Source: an uncultured Clostridia bacterium
GTDB taxonomy: Bacteria; Bacillota; Clostridia; Oscillospirales; Acutalibacteraceae
Length of the DNA stretch: 6,869 nt
Direction of reading: 5' to 3'
Assembly (NCBI GenBank): GCA_946002045.1
Contig: CAMFYM010000068.1
Coordinates: forward strand, 1 to 6,869
This document shows, one piece after another, positions 1 through 5,455 of the stretch. Within the stretch, counting starts at the first letter, position 1, and the number at the start of each line of letters is the position of its first letter. The notes under the pieces are model-generated. The model had not been told where the DNA came from and searched no databases. It saw only the letters and a list, made by a program, of their open reading frames with translations. Made by a program: the position numbers and the translations under genes.

Positions 1-32
1 ATATTATACAATAATATAAATAAAAGTCAATA

Positions 33-61
33 TAGACAAGCACTGCCAAATTTGGTATAAT
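33..61 (+). promoter_or_regulatory. Sigma-A-type promoter for the femAB-racemase operon
   Basis: TAGACA at 33-38 matches the -35 consensus at 5 of 6 positions. A 17-bp spacer separates it from a perfect TATAAT at 56-61. A TG at 53-54 gives an extended -10. Transcription would begin near 68, leaving a leader of roughly 26 nt before the ATG at 94. The spacer ends in the palindrome CCAAATTTGG (46-55), a possible repressor site. Confidence 0.75.
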
Positions 62-93
62 ATTAAAAATGAATTATTTTGGAGTATATTTGT

Positions 94-1134
94 ATGATAG
101 TTAGAGTTAATGACAGCAATATAAGTGAGTATGAAGATTTTATTAAAAGACATCCTAAGGGTCTTTTTCAGCACTCTTCTAAGTGGGCTAAGGTTAAGGA
201 CGCCTGGAAGTTTGAGGCAATAATGCTTAAGGATGATGATACTAATGAAATAAAAGGCAGTGCTGCTGTTTTAATTCGTTCAATTCCGGTTATTAAAAAT
301 TCACTTATGTATTGTTGCAGAGGCTTTGTATGTGACGAAAATGACTTTGACACATTTGATAAATTATTTGACGGGTTGCTTAAAATCGGCAAGGAATACA
401 AAGCATATTGCATAAAAATTGATCCGGAGATTGTTATTGAAAATCAGGGCTTTAAAAATCACTTGTTAAAAAAAGGATTTATTGAGCTTAACCCCGGCTG
501 TATGGATTTTGAAAATGTTCAGCCAAGGTTTGTATATTGCTTTGACTACAACGACTTAAGTGAAGAAGAATTACTGCTCACCTTTAAATCAGATTATCGC
601 AACAGAATAAGAAAGGCTCCTAAAAAAGGTGTTGAAGTGAAAATCTGTGGCAAGGAAGCATTAGATGATTTTGTCAGAATTATGAGCGAAACCGGTGAAA
701 GAGACGGCTTTTCAATTAGACCAAAGGAGTATTTTGAAAAGATACTTGATTGTATGACTGATGATGCAAGGCTTTATATGGCTTACTACAACGGACAGGC
801 TATTGCAGGCACTATTGCAATTAAGTGGGGTCAAAATGTTATGAAGTACCAATACGGTGCTTCGTCAAATTCTCACAGAAACGTTTATCCTAACTACGCA
901 CTGCAATGGGCAATGATGCAGTGGGGTATGGAGTGTGGCTGTAAGGTTTATGACTTTGGTGGCATTTCAGGTGATTGTCAAAATCCGGATAATCCTCATT
1001 ACGGGCTTTGGAGATTTAAGCACGGCTTTGGTGGATATATGAAGGAATTTGTTGGTGAATTTGATTATGTAATCAACAAGCCTGTTTATAAACTATACAA
1101 TCTTGCAACAAAGGTTTTGGAAAAAATCAGGTAA
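94..1134 (+). CDS. FemAB/MurM-family peptidoglycan bridge aminoacyltransferase
   Basis: This 346-residue cytoplasmic enzyme belongs to the FemAB/MurM family. Members transfer an amino acid from aminoacyl-tRNA to the stem peptide of lipid II (or its UDP precursor) to form the peptidoglycan cross-bridge. Two family landmarks are visible: the central QPRFVYCFDY followed by a basic SDYRNRIRKAPKKGV stretch (roughly residues 145-185), and the C-terminal block YDFGGISG...YGLWRFKHGFGG ending in EFDYV (roughly residues 290-330). These match the paired GNAT-like domains of FemX and MurM, and the length fits the family. An in-frame TTG lies at 79, but GGAG at 81-84 stands 9 nt before the ATG at 94, so I start there. 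The racemase follows 5 nt after the stop. The amino acid it adds (Ala, Ser or Gly) cannot be read from sequence, so I give no gene symbol. Confidence 0.88.
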   Translation: MIVRVNDSNISEYEDFIKRHPKGLFQHSSKWAKVKDAWKFEAIMLKDDDTNEIKGSAAVLIRSIPVIKNSLMYCCRGFVCDENDFDTFDKLFDGLLKIGKEYKAYCIKIDPEIVIENQGFKNHLLKKGFIELNPGCMDFENVQPRFVYCFDYNDLSEEELLLTFKSDYRNRIRKAPKKGVEVKICGKEALDDFVRIMSETGERDGFSIRPKEYFEKILDCMTDDARLYMAYYNGQAIAGTIAIKWGQNVMKYQYGASSNSHRNVYPNYALQWAMMQWGMECGCKVYDFGGISGDCQNPDNPHYGLWRFKHGFGGYMKEFVGEFDYVINKPVYKLYNLATKVLEKIR

Positions 1135-1139
1135 TAGAT

Positions 1140-2213
1140 ATGAGCAGATATGTTATTGATAAAAATTTACTGATTGAAAATATAAATACAATTAAAAGCA
1201 TTGCACAGGTACCGTTGATAGCAGTAGTTAAGGGTAACGGCTACGGATTTGGAATTAAAGAGCTTTCCAAAGTTTTGTTAGAAAACGGTATTGATACCTT
1301 TGCTGTTACAGAGGTTGACGATATTGAAGAATTAAGAAGTGTTGTCAACGACAGTGATATTCTTGTTATGCGTTCAACAGGAATTGAAAACGAGGCAAAA
1401 ATTATTGCTGAAAATAACTGTATTGCAACAATCGGCTCATTGAATAGTGCCAATGTTATGAACAAGGTATCACTTGAATTAGGCGTTAAAACAAGATGCT
1501 ATTTAAAAATTGATACCGGTATGGGCAGGTACGGCTTTATGCCCAGTCAGGTTGAGGAAGCAATTAAATGCTATGATTTTGAAAATCTTGAATTTATAGG
1601 AGCATATACTCACTTTTCCTCTGCCTTTACCAACACTCAATTAACAAAGGTTCAGCTTGAATTATTCAAGGACACAATGAAGCAAATTGAAAATGCAGGC
1701 AAAAATACAGGTATTCTTCATTGTGCTAACTCCCCTGCTTTGCTTAATGTTGATGATGTTTGCCTTGATAGAGTTAGAATTGGCTCTGCATTTACCGGCA
1801 GAGTTATTACAAAAAGCAAAACAAGGTTAAACAGAATAGGAAGTCTTGAGGCAGATGTTATTGAGGTTAAAACAGTGCCTACCGGATATTCCATTGGCTA
1901 TAATGGTAAATACAAAACAAAAAGAGAAACAAAAATTGCCATTGTACCTATCGGTCATTACGATGGCTTTGGACTGATAAAGGATAACGAAATTGCAGAT
2001 TTACATTCTGTACTGTCACAGCTTAAGAAGTATCTTAACAGAAAGCAAATGTATGTTAAAATCAATGACAGAATGTATAGTGTAATTGGCGAAATCGGTC
2101 TTTCGCACACGGCAGTTGACATAACAGACAGTGATGTCAAGGTTGGCGATATTGCAACAGTAGATATTTCACCACTTATGGTAAATCCAAGAATACCAAG
2201 AATTTATAAATAA
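1140..2213 (+). CDS. alr: Divergent alanine racemase (PLP-dependent, fold type III)
   Basis: This 357-residue protein is an alanine-racemase-family enzyme, which interconverts L- and D-alanine for cell-wall synthesis. The N-terminal PLP barrel shows AVVKGNGYGFG with the Schiff-base lysine at K31 and Tyr35, KIDTGMGRYGF at 123-133, His158, and Ser198 in HCANSPALL. Arg213 in DRVRIG probably contacts PLP. The C-terminal beta domain keeps the second catalytic tyrosine (Y254 in IGYNGKY) and the terminal RIPRIYK. Several usually well-kept motifs differ: the common GIALYG is GSAFTG (215-220), GYADG is GHYDG (272-276), and the GR(I/V)xMD segment reads GEIGLSH (317-323). It could therefore be a clade with altered specificity, such as serine or a broad range, or a second racemase of the genome. 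It is cotranscribed with the femAB gene; only a weak AGG (1129-1131) precedes the ATG. A terminator follows at once. Confidence 0.85.
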   Translation: MSRYVIDKNLLIENINTIKSIAQVPLIAVVKGNGYGFGIKELSKVLLENGIDTFAVTEVDDIEELRSVVNDSDILVMRSTGIENEAKIIAENNCIATIGSLNSANVMNKVSLELGVKTRCYLKIDTGMGRYGFMPSQVEEAIKCYDFENLEFIGAYTHFSSAFTNTQLTKVQLELFKDTMKQIENAGKNTGILHCANSPALLNVDDVCLDRVRIGSAFTGRVITKSKTRLNRIGSLEADVIEVKTVPTGYSIGYNGKYKTKRETKIAIVPIGHYDGFGLIKDNEIADLHSVLSQLKKYLNRKQMYVKINDRMYSVIGEIGLSHTAVDITDSDVKVGDIATVDISPLMVNPRIPRIYK

Positions 2214-2227
2214 TGTTAGAAAAAAAC

Positions 2228-2262
2228 AAAAACTGATTTCGTATTTTGCGAAATCAGTTTTT
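2228..2262. terminator. Bidirectional intrinsic terminator
   Basis: A perfect 14-bp stem (2228-2241 with 2249-2262) encloses the 7-nt loop TATTTTG. The stem has A-runs on the left and T-runs on the right, so it gives a U-tail when read from either side. It lies between the + strand racemase (stop at 2213) and the - strand FliB-like gene (stop at 2273) and can end both converging transcripts. Confidence 0.9.
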
Positions 2263-2272
2263 TAATTATAAG

Positions 2273-3235
2273 CTATTTGTTCAATATTCTTTTCTTAAGC
2301 TCATCAACAGACAGGCATTTTGCATTTTTAAGTAATTCCTTGTACCTATCCATATTATATTGAGAGTGCTCTGTTTCCTTGCTCCACAGGTGAATAGTCC
2401 AGCTATCCTCACCAAAATATGTGGTAATCAGCACACCAATTACAGCCATTTTAATTTTAGATAAAACATCGTAATCATATACTGCCGTAAGGAAATATCT
2501 AAATATAAAATATGATGCAATGTTTTCATTAAAAAGTTCGTTAGATATTTCATTTACATGTCTGTTTTCAATATGCTCTAACCATTCTTGATTTATCACT
2601 TCAGGATTTTTAAACACATCAAAAAAGTCAATTTTATTATTCCCCTCTTGATAATTCTCTAAATTACTCTGCAATTCAACGCCGTAGTTAAGGAGTTTTA
2701 TCAGCCTATCCTTAATATGCACTGTTCTGTCTTGAATAATTGTAAATGCCCTTTCTCTTGCTTTTTTTAAATAGTAATAAACCTGAGCATCAATCTCATT
2801 GAGCTGTGGTGGCATATTATCAGCTTCGGAAACAAAGCTCATCGGTTCTGTCAAATTGAACATCATATCACTTGCTACCGGACAGGAAAATGAAATACCC
2901 ATTTCCCTTGTTCCACCAAAGTCGTTAATAAATCGAGGGAACATACGGCAGGTGTACGGAGTATGCTCACCACCTATTGCAATATGCATATCACACAAAT
3001 TATCCTTGTTTAGAAAAGGGCAGCGCTTATTTTCAACAAGTCTGAAAATAGTATTACCGAACTCATCCTTATCAAGAACACTATCTATTTTTCTTTTAAT
3101 TTCTCCGTCAAGAGTGCTGTAATATTCAAGGGAGTCGCTGTCAGCGTCAACCTCCCACCCCTGACAGCATGAATCGGGGCAATCACCTGCTATGCACTTG
3201 AAGTCTTTATAAAAAGACGGGACAACTAAAATCAT
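2273..3235 (-). CDS. FliB-family putative lysine N-methylase (CxxxxCxxxCC protein)
   Basis: The 320-residue product starts MILVVPSFYKDFKC and carries the signature C14-x4-C19-x3-C23-C24, typical of FliB-family flagellin lysine N-methylases (YkgJ-type cysteine-cluster domain). Further conserved-looking cysteines follow in RCPFL, NLCDMH, YTCRMFPR and SCPVAS. In Salmonella FliB such cysteines are reported to hold an iron-sulfur cluster used for SAM-dependent methylation of surface lysines of flagellin. The second half is a poorly conserved helical region, and no membrane segment is seen. A TTG lies further out at 3247, but TGAGG (3246-3242) sits 6 nt before the ATG at 3235, so I use that ATG. 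The ribosome site overlaps the stop codon of the cysteine-synthase-like gene upstream, showing tight coupling. No flagellar gene is in the window. Such proteins are common in clostridia, so the substrate is unknown. Family call is firm, function is not. Confidence 0.82.
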   Translation of the reverse strand: MILVVPSFYKDFKCIAGDCPDSCCQGWEVDADSDSLEYYSTLDGEIKRKIDSVLDKDEFGNTIFRLVENKRCPFLNKDNLCDMHIAIGGEHTPYTCRMFPRFINDFGGTREMGISFSCPVASDMMFNLTEPMSFVSEADNMPPQLNEIDAQVYYYLKKARERAFTIIQDRTVHIKDRLIKLLNYGVELQSNLENYQEGNNKIDFFDVFKNPEVINQEWLEHIENRHVNEISNELFNENIASYFIFRYFLTAVYDYDVLSKIKMAVIGVLITTYFGEDSWTIHLWSKETEHSQYNMDRYKELLKNAKCLSVDELKKRILNK

Positions 3236-3243
3236 TTTTAACC

Positions 3244-4176
3244 TCAATCATTTTCAAACAGTGGTGTTGAAAAATACCTTTCAGCTGTATCAGGTAATAC
3301 CGTTACAACTGTTTTACCCTTACCTAATACCTTTGCAAGCTTTTTTGCAGCAGCAACATTTGTACCACTGCTAATACCACACATCAATCCCTCAAGCCTT
3401 GCTAAATCCTTTGAGGTGTTAATTGCTTCCTGGTCGGTAATAATGCAAATATCCTCATAAATATTTTGATTTAGTATTTTAGGTATTACACCGTCACCAA
3501 TTCCCATTTGATTATGTGTACCGACTGTACCACCGGCAAGGATAGCTGCGTTTTCAGGCTCAACTGCCCAAATTTTAATGTCAGGATTTTGAGCTTTTAG
3601 CACCTCGCCAATACCTGTAATAGTGCCACCTGTTCCAATGCCTGAACAAAAGCCGTCTATCGGACCTGCTACTTGCTCTAATATTTCAAGACCTGTATGG
3701 TGCTTGTGTACCATTGGATTAGCAGGATTTTCAAACTGCTGTGGTATAAATACATTGGGGTCTTTTTTGCTCATTTCAATAGCAGTATTAACACACTGCT
3801 CAATACATTCACCAATATTACCAGCGTCATGAATAAGAATGACACTTGCACCATAATGCTCCACAAGCATTCTTCTTTCGTGACTTACAGAATCAGGCAT
3901 AATAATAATTGTTTTGTACCCTTTAACTGCTCCCACCAGAGCAAGACCAATGCCCTGATTACCACTTGTCGGTTCAACAATTATTGTATTTTTGTTAATT
4001 AAGCCCTTTGATTCAGCGTCACAAATCATATTGTAGGCAGTCCTTGTTTTTATAGAGCCGCCAACATTTAAACCCTCAAATTTTACATAAATATCAGCCG
4101 AGTCGGCATCAACCATTCTATTAAGCTTTATCATAGGTGTATGACCTATTGCATCAAGTACATTATTATATACCAT
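3244..4176 (-). CDS. Cysteine-synthase-family PLP enzyme with variant active-site motifs
   Basis: This 310-residue protein is a fold-type-II PLP enzyme of the CysK/CBS family, the usual length for O-acetylserine sulfhydrylase, with no regulatory domain. The PLP lysine is K43 in NVGGSIKTR. The substrate loop is TSGNQG (70-75), the PLP-phosphate loop GTGGT is at 181-185, Q147 lies in PQQFENPANP, and GISSG (267-271) supplies the serine to the pyridine nitrogen. Compared with typical CysK (SVKDR, TSGNTG, GIGAG), three places differ: SIKTR, TSGNQG, and GIGDG with D228. The enzyme may make cysteine from O-acetylserine and sulfide, or run beta-elimination or replacement on cysteine or a related substrate. 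I therefore give no symbol. The start is supported by GAGAGG (4188-4183), 6 nt before the ATG. The downstream FliB-like gene begins 8 nt after its TGA. Confidence 0.85.
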   Translation of the reverse strand: MVYNNVLDAIGHTPMIKLNRMVDADSADIYVKFEGLNVGGSIKTRTAYNMICDAESKGLINKNTIIVEPTSGNQGIGLALVGAVKGYKTIIIMPDSVSHERRMLVEHYGASVILIHDAGNIGECIEQCVNTAIEMSKKDPNVFIPQQFENPANPMVHKHHTGLEILEQVAGPIDGFCSGIGTGGTITGIGEVLKAQNPDIKIWAVEPENAAILAGGTVGTHNQMGIGDGVIPKILNQNIYEDICIITDQEAINTSKDLARLEGLMCGISSGTNVAAAKKLAKVLGKGKTVVTVLPDTAERYFSTPLFEND

Positions 4177-4203
4177 AAAACACCTCTCAAAGATTATAAT
4201 ACA

Positions 4204-4232
4204 ATATTACACTTATAAACAAAAAAAGGCAA
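4204..4232 (-). promoter_or_regulatory. Candidate promoter for the cysteine-synthase-like gene
   Basis: On the - strand TTGCCT (4232-4227) and TAATAT (4209-4204) are separated by 17 bp and each match consensus at 4 of 6 positions. The transcript would start near 4197, leaving about 20 nt before the ATG and keeping the GAGAGG site. A better-looking TATAAT at 4198-4193 would start the RNA inside the ribosome site, so I prefer this one. The DNA is very AT-rich, so chance matches are likely. Confidence 0.35.
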
Positions 4233-4235
4233 TAT

Positions 4236-4260
4236 TTTATTAAAAATACAGTTTAATAAA
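4236..4260 (-). terminator. Weak AT-only hairpin behind the DUF6198 gene
   Basis: A 9-bp stem (4236-4244 with 4252-4260) with a 7-nt loop lies just past the end of the membrane protein gene. On the - strand it is followed, after about 8 nt, by a run of seven T (4227-4221). The stem has no G-C pair and the T-run is not adjacent, so it would be a poor terminator and may be chance in AT-rich DNA. Confidence 0.3.
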
Positions 4261-4276
4261 TACTTTCTAATAATTA

Positions 4277-4969
4277 TTATATTATAAATTTATCTGCAAG
4301 TTTTTCAAATCTCGGCTTAAATACAAAATACTTGTCAATAATTCTGCCGACAAAGCCGATCAACATACCGTTAAATAATGTCATAATAACAGTAGCTATT
4401 CCAATGCCGTTAATTTTTTTAAAGAAAGCAAAGGACATAATAAACGACAACACGAGGAATGTTGCATCGAATCCTATTTTGAATTTAGTTGTACTTATTC
4501 CGAATTTTTGACTAATTGCCTTAACGAAGAAATCATAAACCTGTGGATACAAATAAGTTCTGAAAAACAGTGCTATTGATATTGCAGTTAAAAGCATACC
4601 GATAATTAAATAGACAATTCTTAACCATAAGCTAAACGAACCAACAGTGGTAATATTTGGGTTAAAATGAGGAATTATCAATCTCCACAAATCAAGAATA
4701 CCTCCGTAAATCAACCCTGTAATAAAGGAGGTTAAATATATCGGCTTAAATTTTTTATTAAGCACTAAAAAAATTAAAAACAACAATCCCTGAATTACAT
4801 ATTCTGCTTGACCAAAGGTTAAAAATGACACCTTTAGACTTAATATATAAGCCGGTGCAACTATCATTGAAACACCAAATCCTGTGCTGCTTATCATTGC
4901 AACTGCAAATGAAAGAGTTATTATTGCAAACAAATATGACGCCTCGCTATATACTGTAATTTTCTTCAT
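4277..4969 (-). CDS. YczE/YitT-like integral membrane protein (DUF6198 type)
   Basis: This 230-residue protein is very hydrophobic, with about six predicted membrane segments near residues 12-38, 56-71, 76-98, 113-137, 167-183 and 188-208. The N-terminal helix with STGFGVSMIVAPAYILS and the middle YPQVYDFF...FGISTTKFKIGFD loop resemble the YczE/YyaS/YitT group (DUF6198). These clostridial proteins have no established biochemical role, although transport is often supposed. No signal peptide cleavage site or soluble domain is seen. The start is ATG at 4969 with GGAGG (4978-4974), only 4 nt upstream, a strong site at slightly short spacing. It has its own promoter and is separated from the cysteine-synthase-like gene by 100 bp, so they need not share a function. 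Family placement is by motif recall and topology. Confidence 0.75.
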   Translation of the reverse strand: MKKITVYSEASYLFAIITLSFAVAMISSTGFGVSMIVAPAYILSLKVSFLTFGQAEYVIQGLLFLIFLVLNKKFKPIYLTSFITGLIYGGILDLWRLIIPHFNPNITTVGSFSLWLRIVYLIIGMLLTAISIALFFRTYLYPQVYDFFVKAISQKFGISTTKFKIGFDATFLVLSFIMSFAFFKKINGIGIATVIMTLFNGMLIGFVGRIIDKYFVFKPRFEKLADKFII

Positions 4970-5006
4970 ATACCCTCCAATACATACATTAAAAATCTCT
5001 CGATAA

Positions 5007-5035
5007 ATAGTAACATATTAAATCACATAAATCAA
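5007..5035 (-). promoter_or_regulatory. Promoter for the DUF6198 membrane protein gene
   Basis: On the - strand TTGATT (5035-5030) is followed by exactly 17 bp and TACTAT (5012-5007), with TG one base before the -10 (an extended -10). RNA would begin near 5000, giving a leader of about 30 nt that includes the GGAGG ribosome site. Position and spacing fit the gene starting at 4969. Confidence 0.55.
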
Positions 5036-5055
5036 CACATTGTTAAAATACACTA

Positions 5056-5072
5056 TCACAGATTCAAGTCCT
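5056..5072 (+). repeat. Direct repeat 1, copy A (degenerate T-arm-like sequence)
   Basis: These 17 bases (TCACAGATTCAAGTCCT) match 5261-5277 at 16 of 17 positions. The core resembles the T-arm of a tRNA, but this copy has lost the pairing half of the stem, so it can no longer fold. Like its partner it lies just outside a terminator hairpin that backs onto a tRNA-Leu 3' end. Confidence 0.7.
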
Positions 5073-5081
5073 AATCAATAT

Positions 5082-5119
5082 AAAAAAACAGCACATACCC
5101 CAAAGTGTGTGTGCTGTTT
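5082..5119 (-). terminator. Intrinsic terminator behind the tRNA-Leu 3' fragment
   Basis: A 10-bp perfect stem (5086-5095 with 5110-5119) with a GTGTGTG/CACAC-like upper part is followed on the - strand by a run of seven T (5088-5082). Read from the + strand only three T follow, so it works for - strand RNA. It starts at the last base of the CCA-like triplet at 5121-5119, the same layout as the terminator of the intact tRNA-Leu gene. Confidence 0.75.
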
Positions 5120-5134
5120 GGTGCAGGTAACAGG
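5119..5134 (-). pseudogene. Truncated tRNA-Leu copy: 3' end only
   Basis: Read on the - strand this holds the 3' strand of the T-stem (CCTGT), the 3' acceptor strand TACCTGC, the discriminator A and CCA. It is identical to the end of the complete tRNA-Leu at 5344-5329 and, counting one further base, forms a 17-bp exact repeat (5118-5134 and 5328-5344). Past 5135 identity is lost: no anticodon arm, D-arm or 5' acceptor strand can be found. It is therefore a fragment. It could be a decayed second tRNA-Leu gene or the distal repeat left by integration at the tRNA 3' end. Confidence 0.7.
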
Positions 5135-5260
5135 CTTGCCGTCTGCTTCGGCTTCGCCTTGCATACTTATGGCTCGGCGACCGTTGCAAAGCAACAGTAC
5201 CCGTCTCACCGCTCTTCGCTAAAAACAGTCCACCGGACTGTTTTATTAACGCTCAGACCT
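5135..5260. other. GC-rich non-coding insert between the two tRNA 3' ends
   Basis: The first 86 bases (5135-5220) are about 58% G+C (50 of 86 counted), far above the AT-rich surroundings. They contain short self-complementary pieces such as GTTGC-AAA-GCAAC (5183-5195) and GCCG...CGGC (5139-5151), then a 10-bp hairpin at 5222-5244. I see no convincing reading frame with a ribosome site. Composition and boundaries suggest a small dispersed repeat or the remnant of an inserted element, but I cannot name a family. Confidence 0.5.
5222..5244. terminator. Perfect hairpin, terminator-like in both directions
   Basis: AAAACAGTCC (5222-5231) and GGACTGTTTT (5235-5244) pair perfectly over 10 bp with a 3-nt ACC loop. 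The A/T ends give short U-tails on either strand. No gene in the window needs a terminator here, so it may belong to the GC-rich insert as a repeat-borne palindrome. Confidence 0.6.
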
Positions 5261-5281
5261 TCACAGGTTCAAGTCCTGTGA
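5261..5281 (+). repeat. Direct repeat 1, copy B: foldable T-arm-like hairpin
   Basis: TCACAGG (5261-5267) pairs with CCTGTGA (5275-5281) around the loop TTCAAGT, a textbook T-arm on the + strand. No acceptor stem, CCA or other arms are present around it, so it is not a tRNA gene. Sixteen bases (5264-5279) are an inverted copy of the T-arm of the nearby - strand tRNA-Leu (5355-5340), and 5261-5277 repeats 5056-5072. Confidence 0.65.
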
Positions 5282-5285
5282 TTGA

Positions 5286-5329
5286 AAATAAATAAAAGAT
5301 AGATACCTAAATGATATCTATCTTTTATT
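5286..5329 (-). terminator. Intrinsic terminator of tRNA-Leu
   Basis: A perfect 15-bp stem (5291-5305 with 5315-5329) encloses a 9-nt loop and is followed on the - strand by a T-rich tail (TATTTTC). It begins on the final A of the encoded CCA, so the transcript ends right after the mature tRNA. The A/T symmetry would also let it act on + strand RNA. Confidence 0.85.
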
Positions 5330-5413
5330 GGTGCAGGTAACAGGACTTGAACCTGCAAGGATCGCTCCACTAGATCCTAAATCTAGCGTGTCTGCCAATT
5401 CCACCATACCTGC
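5329..5413 (-). tRNA. tRNA-Leu (anticodon UAG)
   Basis: The 85-nt gene folds as a type II tRNA. The acceptor GCAGGTA (5413-5407) pairs with TACCTGC (5339-5333), followed by discriminator A and an encoded CCA (5331-5329). The anticodon stem CTAGA/TCTAG holds the loop TTTAGGA, so the anticodon is TAG (5379-5377), reading CUA and probably other CUN leucine codons. The long variable arm GGAGCGATCC region is typical for leucine, and the T-arm is GCAGG-TTCAAGT-CCTGT. It lies 38 bp behind comFC on the same strand, has its own promoter and a terminator abutting its end. A second copy of its 3' end lies about 210 bp downstream. Confidence 0.97.
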
Positions 5414-5426
5414 ATATTGCCTTGAT

Positions 5427-5455
5427 ATAATAACACTAATTTGTTTATATTTCAA
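5427..5455 (-). promoter_or_regulatory. Promoter of tRNA-Leu, overlapping the end of comFC
   Basis: On the - strand TTGAAA (5455-5450) and TATTAT (5432-5427) are 17 bp apart, and TG lies one base before the -10. RNA would start near 5420, about 7 nt before the mature tRNA. The -35 hexamer overlaps the comFC stop codon (5454-5452). Confidence 0.7.

Noticed and set aside
79..93. TTG start extending the FemAB-like protein by five residues
   Set aside because: GGAG at 81-84 lies inside this extension and is correctly placed for the ATG at 94. No ribosome site precedes the TTG.
69..104. An 11-codon leader peptide (ATG at 69) just after the predicted transcript start
   Set aside because: There is no room for a ribosome site before it and no attenuator-like hairpin after it. 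It is most likely chance.
2799..3122. A 107-codon open frame on the + strand opposite the FliB-like gene
   Set aside because: It is antisense to a well-supported gene with conserved cysteine motifs and has no family resemblance.
3236..3247. TTG start extending the FliB-like protein by four residues
   Set aside because: The TGAGG ribosome site is inside this stretch and fits the ATG at 3235. Family members also begin close to the VPSFYKxFKC motif.
4193..4198. Perfect TATAAT on the - strand just before the cysteine-synthase-like gene
   Set aside because: A start 7 nt downstream would fall within the GAGAGG ribosome site, and the best -35 at 18 bp (TTGTTT) matches only 3 of 6. I listed the more distant pair instead.
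5040..5222. A 60-codon open frame on the + strand across the repeat region
   Set aside because: It runs through the terminator hairpin, the tRNA fragment and the GC-rich insert. It has no ribosome site and no protein-like composition, so it is probably chance.
5261..5281. A complete tRNA gene on the + strand, suggested by the T-arm hairpin
   Set aside because: No acceptor stem partner, CCA, anticodon arm or D-arm could be found in the flanking 100 bases.
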